Positions 1-10,311 of a stretch of 64,000 bases of DNA are shown here, one piece after another. Numbering within the stretch: position 1 is the first letter of the stretch; each line of letters begins with the position of its first letter. Both the position numbers and the translations under genes were made by a program. Origin of the DNA: Vibrio injensis (GTDB taxonomy: Bacteria; Pseudomonadota; Gammaproteobacteria; Enterobacterales; Vibrionaceae); NCBI RefSeq assembly GCF_001895205.1, contig NZ_BDJF01000032.1, forward strand, positions 169,709-233,708. Direction: 5' to 3'. The notes beneath the pieces were generated by a model. It ran no database searches. It saw nothing but the letters and a program-made list of their open reading frames with translations, and was not told where the DNA came from.

Positions 1-1334
1 AGGATTTTCCCGCGCAGCGGCATAATGGCTTGAAACTCACGGTTTCGCGCTTGTTTAGCACTGCCCCCCGCCGAGTCTCCTTCAACAAGGAACAGTTCAG
101 TACGACTCAAATCTTGCTGCGAACAATCGGTTAACTTACCTGGCAGCGCGGGACCAGAAGCGATTTTCTTACGTACCACTTTTTTGCTTGCCCGCATTCG
201 ACGATGCGCATTGCTGATACACACTTCGGCCAATAACTCGGCCAACTGTGGTTTTTCATTCAACCATAAGCTAAAAGCATCTTTGACAACGCTGGCAACA
301 AATGAAGCGGTTTGACGAGAAGAGAGGCGCTCTTTGGTCTGCCCTGCAAATTGTGGATCTTGCATTTTTACTGACAAAACATAGGCGCAGCGATCGAACA
401 CATCTTCACCGGTGAGCTTAACACCACGCGGCAACAAATTACGAAACTCACAAAACTCACGCATCGCGTCAAGTAAGCCTTGACGTAAACCATTAACGTG
501 TGTGCCACCTTGCGGAGTAGGAATTAAGTTAACGTAGCTTTCGGTAATTAAATCTCCGCCTTCTGGTAACCAAATCACAGCCCAATTGGCGGCTTCTGTC
601 TCGGTTTTCAACTCGCCCGTAAATGGCTCTTCAGGCAGTAAGGTATAACCTTTTACTCCTTCGGCAAGATAGTCTTTCAAACCATCTTCATACAGCCAGC
701 GATACTCTTTATTGTTCACTTTATCGGTGAAAGTAATTTCTAGACCGGGACAAAGTACGGCTTTGGCGCGCAAGTTATTTACTAAACGCGAGACGGAAAA
801 ATTAGCAGAATCAAAATAACGCGCTTCAGGCCAAAAATGTACCGAAGTACCACGATTACGGCGTCCACAAGTCCCAGTGACCGTTAAATCAGAGACTTTT
901 TCACCATGCTCAAAAGCAATGTCATACACCTGACCTTCTCGACGAACCGTCACTTCAACCCGTTTAGACAGGGCGTTAACCACCGAAATGCCCACTCCGT
1001 GTAAACCACCAGAAAATTGGTAGCTTTTATTAGAGAATTTACCGCCAGCGTGAAGCTTACATAAAATAAGTTCAACCCCAGAAACGTTCTCTTCAGGGTG
1101 GATGTCTACGGGCATACCACGCCCATCATCAATCACTTCCAGTGATTGATCAGCGTGAAGTATCACCTGAACCTTGGTGGCGTATCCGGCCAACGCTTCA
1201 TCAACACTGTTGTCGATGACTTCTTGCCCAAGATGATTGGGGCGCGTGGTATCCGTATACATCCCGGGACGGCGACGTACTGGTTCTAAGCCATTGAGAA
1301 CTTCGATGGCTCCAGCATTATATTGTTCAGTCAT
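1..1334 (-). CDS. parE: DNA topoisomerase IV subunit B (ParE), 3' part cut off by the window edge
   Basis: ATPase subunit of topoisomerase IV, which with ParC decatenates daughter chromosomes. Reading leftward from the ATG at 1334, about 444 residues are present and the frame is open to base 1, so the C-terminal third lies outside the window. Visible motifs are the GHKL ATP site (EVIDNSVDEA near residue 38, DDGRGMP near 67, GGLHGVG near 108) and the start of the TOPRIM domain (EGDSAGGSA near 420). The N-terminus (MTEQYNAGAIEVL) and the absence of a GyrB-type insertion in the visible part favour ParE over GyrB, as does the upstream yqiA-cpdA-yqiB-nudF order known from E. coli. A 218-bp gap with small dyads separates it from yqiA. 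Confidence 0.96.
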   Translation of the reverse strand, partial: MTEQYNAGAIEVLNGLEPVRRRPGMYTDTTRPNHLGQEVIDNSVDEALAGYATKVQVILHADQSLEVIDDGRGMPVDIHPEENVSGVELILCKLHAGGKFSNKSYQFSGGLHGVGISVVNALSKRVEVTVRREGQVYDIAFEHGEKVSDLTVTGTCGRRNRGTSVHFWPEARYFDSANFSVSRLVNNLRAKAVLCPGLEITFTDKVNNKEYRWLYEDGLKDYLAEGVKGYTLLPEEPFTGELKTETEAANWAVIWLPEGGDLITESYVNLIPTPQGGTHVNGLRQGLLDAMREFCEFRNLLPRGVKLTGEDVFDRCAYVLSVKMQDPQFAGQTKERLSSRQTASFVASVVKDAFSLWLNEKPQLAELLAEVCISNAHRRMRASKKVVRKKIASGPALPGKLTDCSQQDLSRTELFLVEGDSAGGSAKQARNREFQAIMPLRGKI

Positions 1335-1461
1335 AATACGGAATGCTTTTATCGATAAATGATTGGTAACTTTACTACCCATTAAAGATTTACGCTTGAA
1401 TTATCCATCAAAAAGTAGATTTGAAGGTAAAACTGAGCAACTTAATGGAGTAAGAACAAGA

Positions 1462-1504
1462 CAGACATAGTCTGGAAGAGCCTCTTGGATGTCAAGTGAC
1501 ATCC
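1462..1504. repeat. three contiguous short inverted repeats between yqiA and parE
   Basis: Three dyads lie almost end to end: CAGAC-ata-GTCTG at 1462-1474, AAGAG-c-CTCTT at 1476-1486, and GGATGTCA-ag-TGACATCC at 1487-1504. None is followed by a T-run on either strand. They sit about 130 bp upstream of the parE start and could be protein-binding sites or RNA hairpins in a parE leader. No regulator was recognised. Confidence 0.5.
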
Positions 1505-1552
1505 GTAAGCCTAAGGTAAAATTATGACTTTTCCCGCATGGCAGCCGTGAGT

Positions 1553-2140
1553 TTATAAGTTGAGAAATTCGATAATTGCCGCAGGATAGCGCTCAAACCC
1601 GACAAAACTATGATCTCCCCCCTCTTCAACCGTCTGGCGGGCATGACGATACTTATCCACCGCTTGTTGATAATCGAGTACTTCATCACCCGTTTGTTGC
1701 AACAACCAAAAATCATCAGGTTGAGCAATTGATTCTACTTCCAAGGCTTTTAATTCATCAATATGCTCAACCGTCAATAGATAACGTTGTTGAGTATACG
1801 GGTTTTGCTGTTCGCCAAGAAAATTACGCAATAACTCATACGGTTTCACCGCTGGATTCACCAACACCGCAGGAACCGCATAATGCGCATTCAGCCAAGT
1901 TGCTAAATAGCCACCTAATGAACTGCCCACCAACCCAATCTGGTAATCAGCTTGATAAGACTCAATCAAACAGCGTAACTGCTCAGCGGCTTGCTGTGGA
2001 AATGGTGCTAATTTAGGGATAACCACTTTAATATCCGAACGATGCTCAGCACAATACTGCCGCATCACCTGTGCCTTATGTGAGAGCGGTGAGCTATTAA
2101 AACCATGAATATACAATAGCAATGAAGGACGCGCAGTCAT
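1553..2140 (-). CDS. yqiA: YqiA-type alpha/beta-hydrolase (esterase family UPF0227)
   Basis: Small alpha/beta-hydrolase of the YqiA family; E. coli YqiA has esterase activity on short acyl esters, with unknown natural substrate. The ATG at 2140 gives 195 residues and the N-terminus MTARPSLLLYIHGFNSSP, which aligns with the family. Upstream ATGs at 2155 and 2176 only add a non-conserved extension that runs into cpdA. The nucleophile elbow is GSSLG (Ser74), the oxyanion segment is HGFNSSP (12-18), and the likely catalytic His is in GGDHSF (about 177). The gene starts 4 nt after the cpdA stop, so the two are probably translationally coupled. It is soluble, with no signal peptide. Confidence 0.9.
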   Translation of the reverse strand: MTARPSLLLYIHGFNSSPLSHKAQVMRQYCAEHRSDIKVVIPKLAPFPQQAAEQLRCLIESYQADYQIGLVGSSLGGYLATWLNAHYAVPAVLVNPAVKPYELLRNFLGEQQNPYTQQRYLLTVEHIDELKALEVESIAQPDDFWLLQQTGDEVLDYQQAVDKYRHARQTVEEGGDHSFVGFERYPAAIIEFLNL

Positions 2141-2144
2141 CGAG

Positions 2145-2966
2145 TTAGTACCCATTTGAAGTAAAGTCCGGCACAAAAGCTCCGCGCGTTAATCGCTTGA
2201 CCTGCGTCGTCACTTGACCATCGGCATGCAATTCAAGCTCACGCCAACCAGGAGAGCATTGATCTAACGCGAAATCATCAGAATTCGGTTTAAACTGTAC
2301 ACACGTTGACGGACTTGCCATTACTTTTACTCCAGCGTAAGTGCGATCCATATCTTGATGAACATGACCACATAAAACAGCCCGTGCGTTTTTGTATTGC
2401 TGAATGACGCGCCAAAATACATCACTGTCTTTTAACGTATGCTGATCAAGCCAAGCACTACCGACTAATAGAGGGTGATGATGCAATAAAATCAACGCAT
2501 AGCGCTCTGGGTGCTGAGTCAGTTTTTCATCTAATAGATTGAGCTGATAATCACTAAGACGGCCATGCGGTACACCCACTACTTGAGAGTCGAGTAAAAT
2601 CATTTGCCAGTGCTTCCCAAGCAAGACATGCTCTGGCGCATGCAGTTGTGAGGAAGGCATAACACTCCCCATGTTGGGTTTATAATCATGATTGCCCGGC
2701 AACCAAAAACACATTTTCTCTAATGCGCTAATTTCAGAGGCAAAACGCTGATAAGACTCGGCACTATGATCTTGTGAGATATCGCCAGTAGCAAGCAGAG
2801 CATCAAAGGCGACCTTTTGCTCAATAATCGCTTGGACAATGGCATGAAAACTGTCTGCTGTATTCACACTAAGTAAACAACCGTCATCAGCCGCAAACAG
2901 GTGCGTGTCCGTTATCTGAACAAGCTTAATATTATCTGATGGGTCTAAACTGGGCGATACGTTCAA
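2145..2966 (-). CDS. cpdA: 3',5'-cyclic-AMP phosphodiesterase CpdA
   Basis: Class III cAMP phosphodiesterase that hydrolyses cAMP to 5'-AMP and so tunes CRP signalling in the cytoplasm. The 273-residue protein shows the metallophosphoesterase set in order: D20-T-H22, GDISQD (about 61-66), GNHDY (about 92-96), HHHP (about 162) and GHVHQD (about 200). Length matches the family (E. coli CpdA has 275 residues). It is third in the minus-strand run nudF-yqiB-cpdA-yqiA-parE, the same order as in E. coli. Its start lies 16 bp after the yqiB stop, consistent with one transcript. Confidence 0.95.
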   Translation of the reverse strand: MNVSPSLDPSDNIKLVQITDTHLFAADDGCLLSVNTADSFHAIVQAIIEQKVAFDALLATGDISQDHSAESYQRFASEISALEKMCFWLPGNHDYKPNMGSVMPSSQLHAPEHVLLGKHWQMILLDSQVVGVPHGRLSDYQLNLLDEKLTQHPERYALILLHHHPLLVGSAWLDQHTLKDSDVFWRVIQQYKNARAVLCGHVHQDMDRTYAGVKVMASPSTCVQFKPNSDDFALDQCSPGWRELELHADGQVTTQVKRLTRGAFVPDFTSNGY

Positions 2967-2982
2967 ATTGATAAACCTAATG

Positions 2983-3432
2983 CTATGAATAGTTAATATT
3001 AATCGGTGTTCGGCTAATGCCTTGCTTCAAACAGAAGGTTAGCCAATCGCCTAAAAAGCGGTTGATTTGTGCTTTCTCGTCTTTTTGCATCATTTTATGA
3101 TTAGGATATTCATAACGAGCCGCAACACGTGTTAATTGATCGCTAGCACAAACTTCCGCAACCCGTGCATCGTGATACAGCCTGACAGACATCACGGGCA
3201 ATGAAAATGTTGAAATATCATCACTTTGACAAATTTCCACCAAAGTTGTGTACTTTGTGACCTCGAGCACTTGTAACTGATAAATCAGCTCCGCCGCTTG
3301 ATAGCAACGTACTTGCCCCACACTCGATGGTTTTGGCAACAGAGCATTGAGTTTTGCGTAATTGGTTTCGTAAGTTCGCATCAGATCCGCAAGATCCACA
3401 TGATACGGTTTAGTGGCAATCGATCTGCGCAT
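2983..3432 (-). CDS. yqiB: DUF1249 family protein YqiB
   Basis: Small cytoplasmic protein of the DUF1249 (YqiB) family. The function is unknown; E. coli yqiB has been linked genetically to biofilm and lipid phenotypes without a biochemical role. The 149 residues carry the conserved core VTKYTTLVEI, VRLYHDARVAEVC and the C-terminal QINRFLGDWLTFCL. There is no signal peptide or membrane segment. It lies between nudF (8 bp upstream) and cpdA in a conserved gammaproteobacterial cluster. Assignment to the family is firm; any functional label would be a guess. Confidence 0.9.
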   Translation of the reverse strand: MRRSIATKPYHVDLADLMRTYETNYAKLNALLPKPSSVGQVRCYQAAELIYQLQVLEVTKYTTLVEICQSDDISTFSLPVMSVRLYHDARVAEVCASDQLTRVAARYEYPNHKMMQKDEKAQINRFLGDWLTFCLKQGISRTPININYS

Positions 3433-3439
3433 GAGGTTA

Positions 3440-4069
3440 TCAACTCCGCCATTGAGATTGTAATTGTTGATGATGCAACTCTAACCATTGTAGTGCGATT
3501 ATTGAGGCACCATTCTCAATTTGGCCATCTTTAATCCATTGATAGGCCTGCTGACGACTAAGTACGTGCACTTTAATGTCTTCCCCTTCTGAGTCTAAAC
3601 CATGCACGCCGCCTGCCTGAGTCGTATCCACTTCACCAATATAGACATCGAGTTTCTCAGAACATCCACCTGAAGAAGGATAATAACTGGTAATTTTTTC
3701 TAGCCGGCCTACTGATATACCTGCCTCTTCCAAGGCTTCACGACGTACAACCTCTTGTGCCTCTTCACCAGCCTCAATCATGCCCGCGATAATTTCCTTT
3801 TGCCATGGCTGCTGATGCTCTAATGCTCCTACCCGGATCTGCTCAATGATCACCACTTCATCACGTTGAGGATCATAAGCTAATAAGGCAGCGGCATGGC
3901 CACGCTCGAACATTTCTCGTTCAATAATCCCACTCCAGCCACCTTGGAATAATCGATGCTTAAATTGGTATTTAACCATACGAAAAAAACCTTGGAATAG
4001 TGTCTGTTTTGAGACAATTTGTAGATCATCAAGGCTAAACTGGTCTTTTTCTTTGTCTATCGGTTGCAT
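3440..4069 (-). CDS. nudF: ADP-ribose pyrophosphatase NudF
   Basis: Nudix hydrolase that cleaves ADP-ribose to AMP and ribose 5-phosphate. The 209 residues contain a complete Nudix box from G96 to I118, with E102 and the REALEEAGI segment that binds the metal. Length equals E. coli NudF. The start codon is preceded by AAGGA at a good distance. It is the first gene of the minus-strand cluster ending in parE and is divergent from tolC, the E. coli arrangement. A plausible promoter in the divergent gap has a -10 like TATACA near 4145. Confidence 0.95.
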   Translation of the reverse strand: MQPIDKEKDQFSLDDLQIVSKQTLFQGFFRMVKYQFKHRLFQGGWSGIIEREMFERGHAAALLAYDPQRDEVVIIEQIRVGALEHQQPWQKEIIAGMIEAGEEAQEVVRREALEEAGISVGRLEKITSYYPSSGGCSEKLDVYIGEVDTTQAGGVHGLDSEGEDIKVHVLSRQQAYQWIKDGQIENGASIIALQWLELHHQQLQSQWRS

Positions 4070-4387
4070 GGTTATTCCTTATCGGTGAATCTTCTAGTTT
4101 ACTCATCTAGGTTTACGACTGCCAACGACATTGCTCAACTTTTTGTATAAAAGTTATGTTTTTATTTAAGTAATTGCTCTTTTATGATGATAGATAGCTG
4201 ATTAAATAAACATTTTTGTGTAATGAACCATTCGTAAGCCAGGTTACTTATCCGCAAACATATCGATTTATATTGCACAAGTGGATAATTAAGTGTAAAA
4301 AAGTGCAAACTTTCGCATGAAATACCAACAATTTGAGTTACACTCTGTCAACGTAACTCCTTTCATATTTAGGCAGGAATAGGACCG
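4070..4387. promoter_or_regulatory. divergent control region of nudF and tolC
   Basis: This 318-bp A+T-rich gap has no credible ORF. Toward tolC, TTGCAC near 4274 with a 17-nt spacer and TAAAAA is a moderate sigma-70 match, and AGGAATAGG precedes the tolC ATG. Toward nudF, a TATACA-like -10 lies near 4145. I could not identify a MarA/Rob-type box with confidence. Confidence 0.4.
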
Positions 4388-5701
4388 ATGAAAAAACTGC
4401 TTCCTTTTTTAGTGAGTGCAACCCTTGGTAGCTTTAGTATTAACGCATGGGCCGATGATCTTGCACAAATTTATGATCAAGCAAAACAAAATGATCCGCA
4501 ATTGCTCAGTGCTGCTGCTCGTCGTGAAGCCGCTTTTGAAGCCATTAACTCGAGCCGCAGTTCGTTGTTACCACAAATTAATTTAACAGCGGGATATAAT
4601 CTTACTCGCAGCGATGTGGATGCACGTGATAGCGATCGTCTATCTGCAGGCATCAGTTTTGCTCAAGAACTGTATAACCGCTCAAGTTGGGTATCATTAG
4701 ATACCGCTGAGAAGCAAGCTCGCCAAGCCGATGCCCAATATGCCGCCGTGCAACAAGGTTTGATGTTGCGCGTCGCTCAAGCCTACTTTGAAGTATTAAG
4801 TGCACAAGATAACTTAGAGTTTGTTCGTGCAGAAAAGGCCGCCGTTGCGCGTCAACTAGAACAGACCAAGCAGCGCTTTGATGTTGGGCTCTCCGCGATT
4901 ACTGATGTCCATGATGCACAAGCGCAATATGACAGCGTTTTAGCGCAAGAAGTTTTGGCTGACAACACCTTAATCAATAGCTATGAATCTTTGAGAGAAA
5001 TTACTGGGCAAGGCTATTCGCAATTAAGCATTCTTGACACTCAACGTTTCTCAGCGAGCCGTAATACTGAATCAATGCAGGCGTTGATCGAACGAGCTCA
5101 GCAACAAAACTTAGCTTTACTGTCTTCACGTATTGCTCAGGATGTTGCAAAAGATAATATTGCGCTTGCTAACTCAGGCCATTTACCGTCATTAAAATTA
5201 AACGGTGGTTATAATTATGCGCGTGAATCGAATAGCAATAATTCCGCGAATAATACCGATTTTAACGATTTTACTATTGGGCTAAATCTCAATGTTCCGC
5301 TGTATACTGGCGGTAATGTCACCTCCTTAACCAAACAAGCCGAACATGCGTTTGTTGCCGCAAGCCAAGAGTTAGAAGCGACCTTCCGCAGCGTGGTTAA
5401 AGATGTTCGCGCCTATAACAACAATATTAACGCTTCAATTGGCGCATTACGTGCTTATGAACAATCGGTAATTTCCGCTCGTTCAGCCTTAGAAGCAACC
5501 GAAGCTGGTTTTGAGGTCGGTACTCGGACGATTGTCGATGTATTAGATGCCACTCGACGTCTGTATGATGCGAACCGTAATCTCTCTTCAGCGCGCTACG
5601 ATTATATTTTGAATCGCCTACAACTTAGTCAAGCGATTGGCTCACTCAGCGAACAAGATATTCTCGATATCAACGCCGGACTACAACGCGTGAGTCGATA
5701 A
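4388..5701 (+). CDS. tolC: outer-membrane channel protein TolC
   Basis: Trimeric outer-membrane exit duct for tripartite multidrug efflux pumps and type I secretion. The 437-residue precursor has a Sec signal peptide (MKKLLPFLVSATLGSFSINAWA, cleavage near 22) followed by DDLAQIYDQAKQNDPQL, the standard mature N-terminus. Two repeats of the outer-membrane efflux protein fold are visible: long amphipathic helices (about 80-190 and 300-420) and strand segments such as LKLNGGYNYARE and FTIGLNLNVPLYTGG. It is somewhat shorter than E. coli TolC (493), lacking the long C-terminal tail. A perfect-palindrome terminator follows 17 bp after the stop. Confidence 0.96.
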   Translation: MKKLLPFLVSATLGSFSINAWADDLAQIYDQAKQNDPQLLSAAARREAAFEAINSSRSSLLPQINLTAGYNLTRSDVDARDSDRLSAGISFAQELYNRSSWVSLDTAEKQARQADAQYAAVQQGLMLRVAQAYFEVLSAQDNLEFVRAEKAAVARQLEQTKQRFDVGLSAITDVHDAQAQYDSVLAQEVLADNTLINSYESLREITGQGYSQLSILDTQRFSASRNTESMQALIERAQQQNLALLSSRIAQDVAKDNIALANSGHLPSLKLNGGYNYARESNSNNSANNTDFNDFTIGLNLNVPLYTGGNVTSLTKQAEHAFVAASQELEATFRSVVKDVRAYNNNINASIGALRAYEQSVISARSALEATEAGFEVGTRTIVDVLDATRRLYDANRNLSSARYDYILNRLQLSQAIGSLSEQDILDINAGLQRVSR

Positions 5702-5717
5702 AGCGATCCCTAAATGA

Positions 5718-5753
5718 AATAAGGGGCTTCAATTGAAGCCCCTTATTTTTTAT
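5718..5753 (+). terminator. Rho-independent terminator of tolC
   Basis: A perfect 30-bp palindrome (arms AATAAGGGGCTTCAA and its complement, 5718-5747) runs into a T-rich stretch on the plus strand. It lies between the converging tolC and hldE genes. The minus-strand side has only a weak T-run, so it mainly serves tolC. Confidence 0.9.
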
Positions 5754-5807
5754 ACTCTTACGCACTGAAAACGCAGTGATTGGTTATCTCTATCGAGATA
5801 ATAGTCG

Positions 5808-7238
5808 TTAACCTTTACCGCCTTTGATCGCCTTGATAATGTCTGTGGTCGAACAGCCTTCTTCGAAATTCAGTACTTTCACTTCACCACCCGCGGCAAT
5901 CACTTCTGCACCGCCAGCAATTTGTTCTGGTTGGTAATCCCCCCCCTTAACTAAAATGCTTGGTAACACTTCTGAAATTAAGCGCTGTGGTGTATCTTCG
6001 CTAAATGGAACCACCCAATCCACGGCACCTAGCCCAGCCAGTACCGCCATACGACGATCAGTTGGATTAACCGGACGCCCAGGCCCTTTCAAACGTTTCA
6101 CCGACTCATCGGTATTCACCGCTACAATCAAGCGATCGCCAAGCTCTGCTGCATGATTCAAATAAGACACATGCCCAGCATGCAAAATATCAAAACAGCC
6201 GTTAGTCATGACAACTTTTTCACCGCGAGCTTTGGCTTTTTTAACCGCTTCAATCAGTGCACTTTCACCAATAATGCCAAAATCCGCCTCTTTGCTGCCG
6301 TGAATGGCTTCAGCGAGCTCAATGGTCGATACCGTCGATGTCCCTAGCTTTCCAACCACAACGCCAGCGGCAGCATTGGCTAAGACACACGCTTCATCTA
6401 AGGATTTACCCGCTGCCACCGAGGCTGCAAGTACCGAAATCACCGTGTCACCAGCCCCTGTCACATCAAAAACTTCTTTGGCTTGCGTTGGCAAATGGAA
6501 AGGCTCCATACCACGACGCAACAACGTCATACCATGCTCACTACGAGTCACTAACAAAGCTTGTAGATCAAATTGCTCAATCAGTTGAAGTCCTTTATCA
6601 ACCAACTCTTGATCCGACTTAACTTTTCCTACTACCTGCTCAAACTCGCCCATATTCGGCGTCAATAAGGTTGCACCACGATAGCGTTCAAAATCAGCGC
6701 CTTTAGGATCAATAAACACTGGGATATTGGCCATGCGAGCTTTTTGAATCAACTGCTGAACGTGCTCCAAAGCGCCTTTCGCATAGTCAGATAAAATCAC
6801 CGCGTTTACACTCGCCAGAGAGCGCTCCATGCGTGACAGGATCAGCTGAGCATCAATGTTCTCAAATTTGTCTTCAAAATCGAGACGGATCAATTGCTGC
6901 CCACGACTTAATACCCGTAATTTGGTAATGGTGGGGTAATCGGCTAAACCAACGAAATCACACTGCACGTTCAGCGAGGTTAATTTTTCTTGCAACACTT
7001 GTGCTGGCTCGTCAGTACCAGTTAAGCCAATGATATGCGCCAATCCACCTAAAGAAGCGATGTTCATCGCTACGTTAGCAGCGCCACCAGGACGCTCTTC
7101 GTTATGCTCAACTTTAACGACTGGCACTGGCGCTTCAGGGGAAATACGCCCTGTAGGACCATACCAATAACGATCAAGCATCACATCACCAATAATAAGC
7201 ACACCCGCTTTACTGTAGTCAGGTAGAATTGGTTTCAT
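5808..7238 (-). CDS. hldE: bifunctional heptose 7-phosphate kinase / heptose 1-phosphate adenylyltransferase HldE
   Basis: Makes ADP-heptose precursor for the LPS inner core by phosphorylating heptose 7-phosphate and, after GmhB, adenylating heptose 1-phosphate. The 476 residues match the two-domain family length. The N-terminal PfkB/ribokinase domain (about 1-318) shows [11 protein letters not shown] and the GAGDTVIS anion-hole motif. The C-terminal nucleotidyltransferase domain begins near 344 with [11 protein letters not shown]. It follows glnE on the same strand after a 124-bp gap, as in E. coli where the two are linked. Confidence 0.97.
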   Translation of the reverse strand: MKPILPDYSKAGVLIIGDVMLDRYWYGPTGRISPEAPVPVVKVEHNEERPGGAANVAMNIASLGGLAHIIGLTGTDEPAQVLQEKLTSLNVQCDFVGLADYPTITKLRVLSRGQQLIRLDFEDKFENIDAQLILSRMERSLASVNAVILSDYAKGALEHVQQLIQKARMANIPVFIDPKGADFERYRGATLLTPNMGEFEQVVGKVKSDQELVDKGLQLIEQFDLQALLVTRSEHGMTLLRRGMEPFHLPTQAKEVFDVTGAGDTVISVLAASVAAGKSLDEACVLANAAAGVVVGKLGTSTVSTIELAEAIHGSKEADFGIIGESALIEAVKKAKARGEKVVMTNGCFDILHAGHVSYLNHAAELGDRLIVAVNTDESVKRLKGPGRPVNPTDRRMAVLAGLGAVDWVVPFSEDTPQRLISEVLPSILVKGGDYQPEQIAGGAEVIAAGGEVKVLNFEEGCSTTDIIKAIKGGKG

Positions 7239-7362
7239 TATCGATCTTCTCCACTATTAATCTATGGCGCAGTGTAACATAGCCTTTTACAGCCAAACTA
7301 CTTTGAGTTACCGCTAAACGGTGTCAGTTCGACCAATCTTTATCGGGTTCAGTAGATAGCGT

Positions 7363-10206
7363 TCAACCTAACCACTGATGCCAAGTTTCAATCACCCATT
7401 CTCGCTGGGCAATCCATTGTTCTTCATCCACATCTGCATCAAGATTCAATAAGTTACGATGATGGATTTGATCTCGCATCTCGGTATACGCGCGGGTTAA
7501 TGCCTCAGCCGATGCGCGATCCAGTACCGCTTCGTTCATCAATGATTCAAAAATACGCACATTATCCGACCAACGCGTCAACTTTGGATGCTGATGACTA
7601 TAACGTAAGACAAAATATTGCGCGAGAAACTCAATATCAGTGATCCCACCTTGATCGTGCTTTAACATGAAACGTCCGGCTTTTTTACTAGCCAAGTGTT
7701 GACGCATTTTGTCACGCATCTCGACCACTTGTTGTTGCAAAGTTTTTGCATCTCGCGGCAAACAGAGTACAGAATGTCTAACATGATTAAATTTGGCTTG
7801 TAAATCCGCTTCTCCGTAAATCATTCTTGCTCGAACCAAGGCTTGATGCTCCCATGTCCAAGCCTCTTGATGCTGATAATCGGCAAAGGCCTCTATCGAA
7901 CTGACCAACAACCCCGAAGCGCCAGAAGGACGTAGACGGGTATCCACTTCATACAAAATACCGGAAGCAGTCCGAGTTGAAAAAAGGTGAATGATCCGTT
8001 GAGCAAGACGCAAATAAAATTGTCGACCATCAATCGGTTTCATCCCTTGAGTCATAGCTGAGGGTGGACAATCATGAATAAATACAATATCTAAATCGGA
8101 GTTATAACCCAGTTCCCAGCCTCCCACTTTACCATATCCCACCACAGCAAAGCCTTTACCAGCTTGTTGAGTTAAATGATCGGGAACGCCATGTTTAGCA
8201 CTGACTTGTAACCAAGCTTGATTGACCACAGCATCGACGATGGCTTCAGCCAAATACGTTAAATGATCACTGACTTTCATCACTGGTAATACACCCGCGA
8301 TATCGGCAGCCGCGATTTTTAATATCCCGATCTGCTTAAATTGACGCAGCGCTTCCATTTGCTGCTCCATGTCCTCTTCTGGAATACGAGCAAGAAAATC
8401 ACGCAGCTCGGTTTTATAGCTACCAAGATCAATCGGATGATAAAGATGCTGCGGATCAATCAACTCATCCAATAAAATTGGGTAACGAGCCAGTTGCTCA
8501 GAAATCATCGGGCTGGCTGTGCACAAACGAACCAGTTGATGCAGTGCTGCTGGATATTCATCCAACAACTCTAAATAGGTGGTGCGCGTGGCAATACTAT
8601 TGAGTAAATGCAGCACTCGCGCTAAACCAAATTGCGCATCGGGATGAGAGAATATGGCTTGGTAAACCTTAGGCATTAAGCGATTTAATACCTCTCGGCC
8701 ACGTGGACCAATGGTTTTTTTAGCTAAATCCTGCTTAAACGTTAAGCAGCAATGCGCCAAATTCGATGGCTCTTCAATCGCCAACTCCTGCCTTAAAATA
8801 GGTAAAATCACATCCAGCTTATCTGCCATATCCCACAATTCATGAAAATGCTCAGCCGTTGTGCTTTCTTCATCGTCATCTTCACCGATCAAAGTGATAA
8901 ACACGTGATGAACTTGCGTCATATGATGTTGTAACTGGCTAAGTAAGGCATCCCAACATCCATAACCCATCGCAATAGCGAGACGCCGTTGATCGTCTTC
9001 TTTCTCTGGCAGCGTTTGCGTCTGTTTGTCTTCCATGGCCTGTAATAGATTTTCTAATCGGCGCAAAAAACGATAAGCGGCCACTAACTGCGCGACTTGT
9101 TCGGCGGTTAACAGTTCAAGTTCGGCAATCGCCTGTAGTGTTTCTAATAATCCTCTCTGGCGCAAACTGGGCTCTCGTCCGCCACGAATGAGCTGGAAAA
9201 CTTGGGCAATAAATTCAATCTCCCGAATACCACCAGCACCCAGTTTAATGTTATTACTCAATCCACGACGACGTACCTCACTACGGATCATCGATTTCAT
9301 TCGCCGCAGCGATTGAATAGCACTAAAATCGATATAACGACGAAATACAAAAGGTCGCAGCATTTGCCGTAGTTCTTGATACTGATGGTGCATTTCACGG
9401 CCCATTACCCGAGCTTTAACCATCGCATAGCGTTCCCAATCACGCCCTTGTTCTTGATAGTAATCTTCTAATGCAGCGTAGCTCATTACTAAAGGGCCGC
9501 TTTCGCCAAACGGACGCAAACGCATATCAACCCGATAACAAAAACCATCGATTGTCGGTTGATCAAGCATTTTTATGATCTTCTGTCCTAAACGGGTAAA
9601 GAACTGTCCGTTATCAATACTGCGCCTGACACCTTGAGTTTGACCGTTTTCAGGGTAGGTAAAAATCAGATCGATATCTGAAGAGAAATTGAGCTCCCCG
9701 CCACCTAATTTACCCATGCCGATAATCAGCATCGGTTGAGCCTCACCTTGCGCATTGCATGGCGTTCCCCACTCTTGGCAGCACAGTGAATATTGCCATT
9801 GATACGTCTCAACAATCAGCGCTTCTGCCAGCTCAGAAAGATGCTCAAGGCTCTGCTCGACAGGCCAAGTGGCTAAAAAATCACGCCAAGCAATATAGAC
9901 CATCTCTCGATAACGAAACTGACGTAAAATCCGCTGTCCGGTTTGCTCATCAGAGCACGAACTTAATAATGCTTGTAATCGATCGCGATAAGTCTCTGCT
10001 CGCGATTCACTTTGTAACCAATTTGGAAACTCATCAACCAGCCACTCATCACGAGAGAAGGTCTGAGTGACAAAACGGCTCAACGCAGTCACATAACGAA
10101 GTGATTGCTGTAATTCAGACGGCCACTGATGCAGCTTCGGCTGTTCAGCAAGCAACTGTTGATAGGCGTTATCGGCATGAGTCATTAAGCGTTCGGGGAG
10201 GTGCAT
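7363..10206 (-). CDS. glnE: bifunctional glutamine synthetase adenylyltransferase / adenylyl-removing enzyme GlnE
   Basis: Adenylylates and deadenylylates glutamine synthetase under PII control, setting nitrogen assimilation. The 947 residues match the family. Both nucleotidyltransferase domains are intact: [17 protein letters not shown] near residue 155 (adenylyl-removing half) and [17 protein letters not shown] near 690 (adenylylating half). AAGGATGA stands at a good distance before the ATG at 10206. It lies upstream of hldE on the same strand and downstream of a chemotaxis gene that has its own terminator. Confidence 0.97.
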   Translation of the reverse strand: MHLPERLMTHADNAYQQLLAEQPKLHQWPSELQQSLRYVTALSRFVTQTFSRDEWLVDEFPNWLQSESRAETYRDRLQALLSSCSDEQTGQRILRQFRYREMVYIAWRDFLATWPVEQSLEHLSELAEALIVETYQWQYSLCCQEWGTPCNAQGEAQPMLIIGMGKLGGGELNFSSDIDLIFTYPENGQTQGVRRSIDNGQFFTRLGQKIIKMLDQPTIDGFCYRVDMRLRPFGESGPLVMSYAALEDYYQEQGRDWERYAMVKARVMGREMHHQYQELRQMLRPFVFRRYIDFSAIQSLRRMKSMIRSEVRRRGLSNNIKLGAGGIREIEFIAQVFQLIRGGREPSLRQRGLLETLQAIAELELLTAEQVAQLVAAYRFLRRLENLLQAMEDKQTQTLPEKEDDQRRLAIAMGYGCWDALLSQLQHHMTQVHHVFITLIGEDDDEESTTAEHFHELWDMADKLDVILPILRQELAIEEPSNLAHCCLTFKQDLAKKTIGPRGREVLNRLMPKVYQAIFSHPDAQFGLARVLHLLNSIATRTTYLELLDEYPAALHQLVRLCTASPMISEQLARYPILLDELIDPQHLYHPIDLGSYKTELRDFLARIPEEDMEQQMEALRQFKQIGILKIAAADIAGVLPVMKVSDHLTYLAEAIVDAVVNQAWLQVSAKHGVPDHLTQQAGKGFAVVGYGKVGGWELGYNSDLDIVFIHDCPPSAMTQGMKPIDGRQFYLRLAQRIIHLFSTRTASGILYEVDTRLRPSGASGLLVSSIEAFADYQHQEAWTWEHQALVRARMIYGEADLQAKFNHVRHSVLCLPRDAKTLQQQVVEMRDKMRQHLASKKAGRFMLKHDQGGITDIEFLAQYFVLRYSHQHPKLTRWSDNVRIFESLMNEAVLDRASAEALTRAYTEMRDQIHHRNLLNLDADVDEEQWIAQREWVIETWHQWLG

Positions 10207-10257
10207 AAATCATCCTTGTTTCTTATCATCGCCTCACTGTATCGCAGTCTGAGATAA

Positions 10258-10285
10258 ATAAAAACGCCCACCAAACGGTGAGCGT
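10258..10285 (-). terminator. terminator of the chemotaxis receptor gene
   Basis: On the minus strand, stem ACGCTCACC / GGTGGGCGT (one G-T pair) with a 4-nt loop is followed by six T. It separates the chemotaxis receptor gene from glnE. Confidence 0.85.
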
Positions 10286-10311
10286 CGTTAATATCAATGA
10301 ACCTAAGCTGA

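Noticed and set aside
1576..2016. 146-codon plus-strand frame opposite yqiA
   Set aside because: It is the antisense shadow of yqiA, which has clear hydrolase motifs.
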